A stretch of 64,000 bases of DNA from Bacteroidota bacterium (GTDB taxonomy: Bacteria > Bacteroidota > JABWAT01): NCBI GenBank assembly GCA_023151185.1, contig JAKLJL010000011.1, positions 1 through 64,000 of the forward strand, given 5' to 3'. This document shows, in pieces, positions 58,071 through 64,000 of the stretch. The translations under genes and the position numbers were made by a program. The notes under the pieces are model-generated. The model had not been told where the DNA came from and did no database searches. It saw nothing but the letters and a program-made list of their open reading frames with translations. Position 1 is the first letter of the stretch. Each line of letters opens with the position of its first letter.

Positions 58071-58471
58071 GTAAAACCATTTTCATTGTTGATGATGAAG
58101 AAGGCATCCGGGATATTTTCGAGACTATTCTCAAAATTTTTTACCGGGATAAAGTCAAGGCCGGCGAGCTTCAGATTGTCAAGTCGGAAGACGGCGCCGC
58201 AGCCGTTGCCAATGCCGGAAAACTGATTCCTGACCTGATTCTGATGGATGTTAAAATGCCGAAAATGGATGGCATTGAGGCATTCTATGCCATCCGGGAT
58301 CTGAACTCGGGGCACCCGGTCAAAACCTTTTTCATTACCGGGTTTGCCAGCGACGGCGAAATCGGGAACCGGATGAATCAGGCCATCCGTGATGGTGCTC
58401 TTGGTATGCTTCCCAAGCCGGTTTCCTCCCCTGATTTAAAAAAACTGGTTGATGATTATCTAAGCCCCTGA
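58067..58471 (+). CDS. single-domain response regulator
   Basis: 134 residues, one receiver domain without output: acidic pocket VDDEEG (D9, D10), phospho-acceptor D61 in LILMDVKMPKMDG, Thr in FFITGF and Lys in MLPKPVS. The loop FYRDKVKAGELQIVKSEDG is longer than usual. Overlap with the sensor gene makes it the obvious partner of H825, as a phosphotransfer carrier or a phosphatase substrate. No DNA-binding part, so the effect must pass through protein contacts. Confidence 0.93.
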   Translation: MSKTIFIVDDEEGIRDIFETILKIFYRDKVKAGELQIVKSEDGAAAVANAGKLIPDLILMDVKMPKMDGIEAFYAIRDLNSGHPVKTFFITGFASDGEIGNRMNQAIRDGALGMLPKPVSSPDLKKLVDDYLSP

Positions 58472-58537
58472 CCCGCCCGATGTGATCTTCAACAATTAAA
58501 CCGAACGGCCCTCATGGCTTACTCTTTTCAAATAAAG

Positions 58538-58568
58538 TTGAAATAGTCACTTCTTCAATTTACCTTTG
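58538..58568 (+). promoter_or_regulatory. promoter of pyk
   Basis: TTG (58538-58540), 20 bases, TACCTTTG (58561-58568). Start about 35 bases before the coding region. Confidence 0.75.
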
Positions 58569-58609
58569 CAACGACTTTTAATGATTCTCTAATGTAAAGG
58601 GATATTCTC

Positions 58610-60043
58610 TTGAGTATCAATCTTAATTCCCGCCGGGCAAAAATTGTCTGTACCCTTGGCCCTTCCTCTAACACCTATGAAACCATCCGGGATCTTGCTC
58701 TTGCCGGTATGGACGTGGCCCGTCTGAACTTTTCACACGGCAGCTATGAGGATCACCTTGAGCGGATCAAAATCATCCGGAAGGTTTCGGAAGATATCGA
58801 TAAACCCATTGCCATTCTTCAGGATTTGCAGGGCCCCAAAATCCGGGTTGGGAACTTCCAGTATGGGAAAGTGACATTGAACAACGGGGCCCGTTTTTCC
58901 ATTACGGTTGAAGACTGTGTTGGCGATGAAAACCGGGTCTCCACCTCTTACAAGAACATTGTAAAGGATGTTAAAGAGGGGGATATCATTCTTCTGGATG
59001 ATGGAATTCTGAAACTGAAGGTCCTTGAAAAAACGGAAACGGATGTCATTACAGAAGTTATTTTCGGTGGTGTTCTGAAGGACCGGAAGGGAATCAACCT
59101 TCCCGATGTTCTCATGACCGTGCCAGCCTTATCAGAAAAAGATATTGCAGATGTTCAGTTTGGGCTGCAGAACGAAGTCGACTATATTGCCCTTTCCTTC
59201 GTGCAGCGGGCAGATGATGTCCTGCAACTGAAGCGCATGATTACCGAAGCCGGATATGATACCCCGGTTGTCGCCAAAATAGAAAAACCCCAGGCGGTAA
59301 ACAGTCTGGATGCTATTACCGATGTTGCCGATGCAATCATGGTTGCCCGGGGTGACCTTGGTGTTGAACTGAATACAGAAGACGTTCCGCCAACCCAGAA
59401 GAAAATCATCAAAATGTGCAACCAGAAGGGGGTTCCGGTTATTACCGCTACCCAGATGCTGGAATCGATGATCCACAATCCCCGTCCTACCCGTGCCGAA
59501 GCTTCGGATGTGGCCAATGCCATTCTCGACGGAACTGATGCGGTGATGCTCTCTGCCGAAACGGCTGCCGGAGCCTTCCCGATCGAATCGGTGCAGACCA
59601 TGTCCAAAATCATTACCATTATTGAAAATTATGCACTGGCCAATACGGATCAGGATCTTAAAGTTAAAAATATCGTGTATTCGGCACCGCTGGCAATCGG
59701 GTATGCGGCCTGCAATGCTGCCAACATGGTGAATGCTTCTGCCATTGTGTGCATGACCCAGTCGGGTTCGACCGCTGTAATGATATCCAAATTCCGTCCG
59801 AAAAAACCAATTATTGCTGTTACTGCCCGTCGGATTTCCCTTCTGAGGCTCTGTCTCGTCTGGGGCGTTCAGGGATATCTGATAGAGGGGTTCAAAGACA
59901 ACGTGGATGATGCGGTTGAAGAAATGAAACAGTCCCTGATTGATGAGAAGGTTGTCCGACAGGGAAACCGGATTGTCATTACTGCCGGACTGCCGTTTAC
60001 CAAACGCCGAAGTACCAATATGATGCGGATCGAAGAGATCTGA
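58610..60043 (+). CDS. pyk: pyruvate kinase
   Basis: 477 residues converting phosphoenolpyruvate and ADP to pyruvate and ATP. Motifs: RRAKIVCTLGPSS, DVARLNFSHGSYEDH, LQDLQGPKIRVG, VAKIEKPQAV (catalytic Lys), MVARGDLGVEL and ATQMLESMIHNPRPTRAEASDVANAILDGTDAVMLSAETA. The start is a TTG (58610), with AAAGG about ten bases before; the in-frame ATG 18 bases upstream is followed at once by a stop. C-terminal domain complete, no PEP-utiliser extension. Confidence 0.95.
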   Translation: MSINLNSRRAKIVCTLGPSSNTYETIRDLALAGMDVARLNFSHGSYEDHLERIKIIRKVSEDIDKPIAILQDLQGPKIRVGNFQYGKVTLNNGARFSITVEDCVGDENRVSTSYKNIVKDVKEGDIILLDDGILKLKVLEKTETDVITEVIFGGVLKDRKGINLPDVLMTVPALSEKDIADVQFGLQNEVDYIALSFVQRADDVLQLKRMITEAGYDTPVVAKIEKPQAVNSLDAITDVADAIMVARGDLGVELNTEDVPPTQKKIIKMCNQKGVPVITATQMLESMIHNPRPTRAEASDVANAILDGTDAVMLSAETAAGAFPIESVQTMSKIITIIENYALANTDQDLKVKNIVYSAPLAIGYAACNAANMVNASAIVCMTQSGSTAVMISKFRPKKPIIAVTARRISLLRLCLVWGVQGYLIEGFKDNVDDAVEEMKQSLIDEKVVRQGNRIVITAGLPFTKRRSTNMMRIEEI

Positions 60044-60045
60044 GT

Positions 60046-60070
60046 AAAGGGGCCCCGGGCCCCTTTTTTA
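60046..60070 (+). terminator. intrinsic terminator of pyk
   Basis: AAAGGGGCC pairs with GGCCCCTTT around CCG, followed by T-run. It overlaps the 3' end of the convergent phosphodiesterase gene by three bases. Confidence 0.85.
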
Positions 60071-60568
60071 TTGCCAGCGGATGATCTGAGGCGTGATCCT
60101 GCCGTCTTCAATCCGGGCAATGGCAACTGAAAAAGCCGGTTCCCGGCGTCTGACAGTTGGCGATCCGGGGTTGATGAAAAGCCGGTTTTCTGAGGGGTGA
60201 ACCAGCGGTTGATGGGAATGCCCGAAAATAATAAGTTCTGCCTTCGAGCTGGCTGAAATCCGGCGGATATTCTGCCACGCTGAACCCGACCCCTGATGTC
60301 CGTGACAGATCAGGATCTGAACACCACCGGTGCTGATGGTCTGAATATCGCCGAGTTCCTGATGAAGTTCTGCCGGGTCATTATTCCCGGCAACGGCCAC
60401 AACCGGGGCCAGGCTGCCCAGAAGGTTCAGGATTCCCATCTCAAGAATGTCGCCGGCATGGCAAATCAGATCACACCCGGCAAAGGTTTTCAGAACAACC
60501 GGCGGGAGTGGTTTCCCCTGGGTACGAAGATGGGTATCGCTGATAATACCGAGGGTTTTAACCGCCAT
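60068..60568 (-). CDS. YfcE/MJ0936-type metallophosphodiesterase
   Basis: 166 residues, calcineurin-like fold with all metal ligands: GIISDTH, HAGDIL, AVAGNND, LICHGHQ and IIFGHSHQP. Members hydrolyse phosphodiesters such as bis-p-nitrophenyl phosphate or cyclic nucleotides; the true substrate is not known. It follows the small RHH-like gene with an 11-base overlap. Confidence 0.93.
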   Translation of the reverse strand: MAVKTLGIISDTHLRTQGKPLPPVVLKTFAGCDLICHAGDILEMGILNLLGSLAPVVAVAGNNDPAELHQELGDIQTISTGGVQILICHGHQGSGSAWQNIRRISASSKAELIIFGHSHQPLVHPSENRLFINPGSPTVRRREPAFSVAIARIEDGRITPQIIRWQ

Positions 60569-60830
60569 GACGGGTCGAATTTTTCATTTCGTTCATTTCC
60601 CGGATTACCTTGGACGTTTCATCATTGACCTCCCGCAGATCTTTGATTTTTGTCCGGATGTCCGAAATTTTGGCGATCAGCCTTTGGGCTTCATCGGTAT
60701 TTTTCTCAAACATGATGAAATATTCGATGGCTTTATTGATCGCCACCTCAAGATTTCCGTTATACCGTTGTTTGACAAGGTCCAGAAATTCCTTTTCAAG
60801 GCGGGGATCCAGTTTGGGCACTGCAGACAT
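60558..60830 (-). CDS. small coiled-coil protein, possibly RHH-like at its N-terminus
   Basis: 90 residues. The start PKLDPRLEKEFLDLVKQRY with NGNLEVAINKAIEYFI resembles the helices of CopG-type ribbon-helix-helix proteins, though the leading strand is short. The rest is a charged heptad coiled coil (AKISDIRTKIKDLREVNDETSKVIREM). AGGAG lies eight bases before ATG 60830. It sits between a kelch lipoprotein and the phosphodiesterase, 12 bases after the former. Function unknown. Confidence 0.7.
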   Translation of the reverse strand: MSAVPKLDPRLEKEFLDLVKQRYNGNLEVAINKAIEYFIMFEKNTDEAQRLIAKISDIRTKIKDLREVNDETSKVIREMNEMKNSTRHGG

Positions 60831-60842
60831 TGGGGGCTCCTG

Positions 60843-62144
60843 TTAGTCGGCCAGGTAAAAATGCTCGATGGTGGTGATAACCTGCTGTTCCCGATTCCAT
60901 CCGCCCAGAACCCAGATGTCCTTTCCCGAAGTGACCATGGTGTGGGCTGCCCGGGCAGTGGTGAGTGAGTATGGAAGGCGGTAAGTCCGTCCGGATTCAG
61001 GGTCAATGATTTCAAGCGAATTGAGCAGACGACGGCTTCCGTTTTCCTGAAGATACCCTCCCGAAATGATCAGAAACCTGCTTCCAAATTTAGCCGAAGC
61101 ATGATCTTTTCTCAACTCCTGGTAAAAAATATCGGATAAATAAAACCGGCCGGTTCCTGCCGAAATATAAAAAGAATACATCAGCGGATCGTAAAAATCA
61201 AAATAACCGGCTCCGAGAAACAGGAAACCGGGCGCTGCCGGCAGAACATTCAGTGTATGTTCATCAAGCGAATATCCGTTGGGTTTTGTGAGTTCGGTCC
61301 TGACCGAATCTTCGGAAGCTGAAAGCCGGCAGAAAGCTGAGGCAGAATATCCGCCATGAAGAAATATCTGATTTTCCAGCCGGTCCCAGGCAAATTCCCG
61401 GGTGATCCGGTTTTGGCGCTGTATACGGGCCGGCTGCCCGGGCGAAATCAGTTCAAACGGGAGCAGGGAGTCTGACCGTTCCGGCTGGTACAATCTGGGT
61501 CCTCCTCCAAAAACGGCCAGAGTCTGGGAATTTATTAAAAACAGGCTGCCATGCCCGGCCCGTCCGTACTGCAGGGAATAGCTGGGTTCTTCTGAAGAGA
61601 TCCGGAGGGCTGCATCGAAGCTTTCAGTTGAGTTAAGTGCCGGGTCAAACCATCCCGGAACTCCGCCGGTGCTGTACCATTTCCCGTCAGGTCCAGCAGT
61701 TGTTGAATGGCCGGCTCTGGGGTGAACCATAGAAGAAATGACCGGATCTTTCCGTAATCTGAGATGAAGAAAGGTAACCGAGTCTCTGATCCGGAGTCTG
61801 TCATCCAGAAAAAGGTCAATGTAAAGGGTGATAGAAGTATCTGCCGTGGACATCAGAATGGAAGTGGTGTACACCCCGTCTGAAAAAACCGGCTGCCGTC
61901 CCCGGACCTGAATCCGGTTAAACCCCAGACTGTCATCCGGGACCACACGGAAGCTGAGAGACAGGGTGTCGGAAGTCAGCACAACTGCCGGGTCAGGAGA
62001 GATCACTTCAATCCGGTAATCCAGATCTCCGGCAGAAATTTCGGGACGGTCGCAGGAAGCCAGACCTACGTAAACGGCAGCCAGGACCAGAAGCGGGGCA
62101 ATTTTTTTCAGGGTTAAACAGACTCCTTCATGGCTGAAATCCAC
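60843..62144 (-). CDS. kelch-like beta-propeller lipoprotein
   Basis: Up to 433 residues from GTG 62144. The signal part LKKIAPLLVLAAVYVGLASC starts only at about codon 12, so the start is uncertain. AAGGAG stands 11 bases before a CTG near 62110, and the GTG start overlaps the kinase gene by 31 bases. After the lipid Cys comes an Ig-like region (DYRIEVISPDPAVVL), then kelch-type blades (HPRAGHSTTAGPDGKWYSTGG, GRAGHGSLFLINSQTLAVFGGG, ASAKFGSRFLIISGGY, TARAAHTMVTSGKDIWVLGGW). Envelope protein with no readable catalytic site. Probably transcribed with the kinase gene. Confidence 0.75.
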   Translation of the reverse strand: MDFSHEGVCLTLKKIAPLLVLAAVYVGLASCDRPEISAGDLDYRIEVISPDPAVVLTSDTLSLSFRVVPDDSLGFNRIQVRGRQPVFSDGVYTTSILMSTADTSITLYIDLFLDDRLRIRDSVTFLHLRLRKDPVISSMVHPRAGHSTTAGPDGKWYSTGGVPGWFDPALNSTESFDAALRISSEEPSYSLQYGRAGHGSLFLINSQTLAVFGGGPRLYQPERSDSLLPFELISPGQPARIQRQNRITREFAWDRLENQIFLHGGYSASAFCRLSASEDSVRTELTKPNGYSLDEHTLNVLPAAPGFLFLGAGYFDFYDPLMYSFYISAGTGRFYLSDIFYQELRKDHASAKFGSRFLIISGGYLQENGSRRLLNSLEIIDPESGRTYRLPYSLTTARAAHTMVTSGKDIWVLGGWNREQQVITTIEHFYLAD

Positions 62145-64000
62145 TTTTTCATAATTTTATCAACTTCCTCAAGGATAACCGGTTTTGGGAGGTAGTCATT
62201 CATCCCGGCTTCAAGGCAGATTTCCCGGTCTTTTTCCATTGCATTTGCAGTCAGGGCAATGATAACCGGATTCACACCGCCAGTAATTTTCCTGATTTCC
62301 CGGGTGGCTTCAAGTCCGTCCATGACCGGCATCTGAACATCCATAAAAATAAAGTCAAACGGGTCCTGACTGAACATTTTCACGGCCTCGCTGCCATTTA
62401 CGGCCAGAGAACTGGCAAACCCTAATTTTTGAAGCATCCGTTTGATTAATACCTGGTTTACCGGGTTGTCTTCTGCAATCAGAATCCGGAGAGAGTGCAG
62501 AGGTGTTGAATCAGGTTCTGCTGCAGTTTTGCTGAGCCCGGCGGCCTGCTCGGGGCGGTGGTGCCAGACTTCCCGTAAAAACTGATTGACCTGATATCTG
62601 GAGATGAAATGGGTAATCCCGGATTTTCTGGAGCCGGAACTGATCTGGTATCCGCCGAGTCCCTGAATTGAGACAGCCGGTTCAAGGGTCAGAACCTGAT
62701 CAGAGGAAGACTTCAGCAGGGCAGAATCAACCGTAAAGCCCAGTCCTCTGAACAGTTTTCTGAACAGGAGTTTTTCACGGTGATTCATTCCCGAAAGCCT
62801 GAAGGCGACCGGCGGGTATCCGGCAGAAAAAGAACCCAGAACAGAAACCGAGTCGGGAACTGCGCAGGGAAGGGATACTGTGAAAATACTGCCGTTTCCT
62901 TCCCGGGAGCAAATGGTCAGATCGCCGCCCATTAGCTGGGAAATCCGTTTGCAGATGGCGAGACCCAATCCCGATCCGCCGAATTTCCGGGTAACCGAGG
63001 CATCCACCTGATAAAAGGATTCAAACAGCCTCAGCCGTTTCGACTCGGGAATTCCGATACCTGAATCCCGCACGTGAATCTGGATTTCCTGTGTGGATTT
63101 TCTGAATTCAGCGCTGATCAGGATATACCCAACCGGCGTAAATTTAATCGCATTATCCACCAGGTTGGACAGAACCTGCCGCAAACGGTTTTCATCACCG
63201 AAGATAAATTCAGGGATTTCCGGCTCGAAAACTGTAAACAGTTTCAGCTTTTTGTCAAGTGCTTTGGGTGTAAACAAGGTCAGAACCTTTTCTACAGCCT
63301 CGATCAGAGAAAAGGGTTTGTGTTCCAGTTCCATTTTTCCCGATTCAATTTTGGAAAAATCGAGAATATCATTGATGAGATGCAAAAGCTGCTCGCCGCT
63401 GAATTTAAGTGACTGAACATACTCGGTCTGTTCAGTGCTCAGACGGGTTTGCTGCAGCAGACTGGCCATTCCGATAACCCCATTCATCGGAGTTCTGATT
63501 TCATGACTCATTGTGGCCAGAAAATCAGACTTCAGTCTGGAAACTTCAATGGCCGATTCACGTGCCTTGATCAGTTCACGTTCAAGCTGTTTCTGCTGCG
63601 AAATATCCCGGATCAGCAGCAAGGCTTCATTGTTGGCCAGCAGAAGAAACCGGACTTCAAAGTCATAATCGGTACCGCTTTCTGACCAGATAAAATCATA
63701 ATGGTCATGATTCCCGGTCTCGAACAGGTTCTTCAGTGCCTGGACAACCGGCTCAGAAATGGATTCGGGGAAGGCAGAAAGCACCGAAGCCCCCTTTAAC
63801 TGATCTGCGAACCGGATAAACGGAAGAATAACCGGTCCGTGATGAAAGGACGTGATGATCAGGTTCTGATTGACCCGGGCCCAGAAATCGGGAATTGCCT
63901 GAACCAGTTCCCGGTTCTGCCGTTCAGATACGACCAGATTCCTTTCTGCGGTTTTCTTCTCCTGACTATTTCTTCTCACTTTAATTGCTGTGAAAATAAC
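62114..64000 (-). CDS. hybrid histidine kinase, 5' end outside the window
   Basis: The frame stays open to the window edge (reading VIFTAIKVRRN at the edge), so the N-terminal sensor or membrane helix lies beyond; 628 codons are seen. Order: PAS-like domain (LVQAIPDFWARVNQNLIITSF...), coiled coil, HisKA with SHEIRTPMNGVIGM, and complete HATPase_c (DENRLRQVLSNLVDNAIKF, VRDSGIGIP, GGSGLGLAICKRISQLMGG). A degenerate receiver-like segment without acceptor Asp follows (PPVAFRLSGMNHREKLLFRKLF), then an intact receiver (RILIAEDNPVNQ, FIFMDVQMPVMDG). BarA/TorS-like plan without Hpt. It has the ATPase domain that the sensor at 55365-58070 lacks. Confidence 0.93.
   Translation of the reverse strand, partial: VIFTAIKVRRNSQEKKTAERNLVVSERQNRELVQAIPDFWARVNQNLIITSFHHGPVILPFIRFADQLKGASVLSAFPESISEPVVQALKNLFETGNHDHYDFIWSESGTDYDFEVRFLLLANNEALLLIRDISQQKQLERELIKARESAIEVSRLKSDFLATMSHEIRTPMNGVIGMASLLQQTRLSTEQTEYVQSLKFSGEQLLHLINDILDFSKIESGKMELEHKPFSLIEAVEKVLTLFTPKALDKKLKLFTVFEPEIPEFIFGDENRLRQVLSNLVDNAIKFTPVGYILISAEFRKSTQEIQIHVRDSGIGIPESKRLRLFESFYQVDASVTRKFGGSGLGLAICKRISQLMGGDLTICSREGNGSIFTVSLPCAVPDSVSVLGSFSAGYPPVAFRLSGMNHREKLLFRKLFRGLGFTVDSALLKSSSDQVLTLEPAVSIQGLGGYQISSGSRKSGITHFISRYQVNQFLREVWHHRPEQAAGLSKTAAEPDSTPLHSLRILIAEDNPVNQVLIKRMLQKLGFASSLAVNGSEAVKMFSQDPFDFIFMDVQMPVMDGLEATREIRKITGGVNPVIIALTANAMEKDREICLEAGMNDYLPKPVILEEVDKIMKKWISAMKESV

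Overview
The window looks like chromosome from a member of the FCB superphylum (Bacteroidota relatives), most likely a lineage outside classical Bacteroidia such as Ignavibacteriota or a neighbour. Three things support this: a complete SprA-type translocon gene of the type IX secretion system (T9SS), a secreted protein ending in a T9SS type A sorting domain with the YPNPFNP signature, and eight promoters of the form TTG/TTTG-N19-21-TAnnTTTG or close to it (plus one looser case), the Bacteroidota primary-sigma pattern. The three-gene succinate dehydrogenase / fumarate reductase, pyruvate:ferredoxin oxidoreductase and NO/iron-sulfur repair genes suggest an organism with both anaerobic and respiratory metabolism. 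The exact taxon cannot be fixed from this window alone.

Layout: 1-70, the 3' end of a 5S rRNA gene and a stem-loop. 391-4984, nifJ and a DHOD-like partner. 5124-6299, a T9SS cargo protein. 6300-7410, an AT-rich patch with an RHH regulator and a broken NYN RNase. 7561-14378 (minus), a copper/silver efflux operon (CusA, CusB, TolC-type protein and small Cys-rich accessories). 14578-17208 (minus), an ArsR-controlled operon of thioredoxin, rhodanese, ArsP/DUF318-type permease and lipoprotein. 17344-18886 (minus), mntP and a CPBP protease. 18979-19791, an M48 peptidase lipoprotein. 19895-23413 (minus), hom-metX-metY behind a SAM-I riboswitch. 24068-27383, sdhCAB. 27426-28612 (minus), hemerythrin and Ric. 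28708-31468 (minus), a glycosyltransferase/membrane/kelch operon with a Crp-like site. 31615-31687, tRNA-Ala(GGC). 31760-38977 (minus), sprA. 39244-43009 (minus), TRIC channel, polA and a small membrane protein. 43155-49462, a five-gene envelope cluster of unknown function. 49539-50366, an MlaF-like ATPase. 50445-52328, two paralogous lipoproteins. 52331-55144 (minus), photolyase and glgC. 55365-58471, a propeller sensor lacking a kinase ATPase domain, and a stand-alone receiver. 58610-60043, pyk. 60068-64000 (minus), phosphodiesterase, small coiled-coil protein, kelch lipoprotein and a hybrid histidine kinase that runs off the window.

How the genes work together: the met operon makes homocysteine from aspartate semialdehyde via homoserine and O-acetylhomoserine, and senses SAM. 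The cus and ArsR clusters form a 10-kb block for metal and thiol stress. SprA would export proteins such as the CTD-bearing laminin-B protein. The least explained parts are the envelope cluster at 43155-49462 and the kinase-less sensor with its receiver at 55365-58471.
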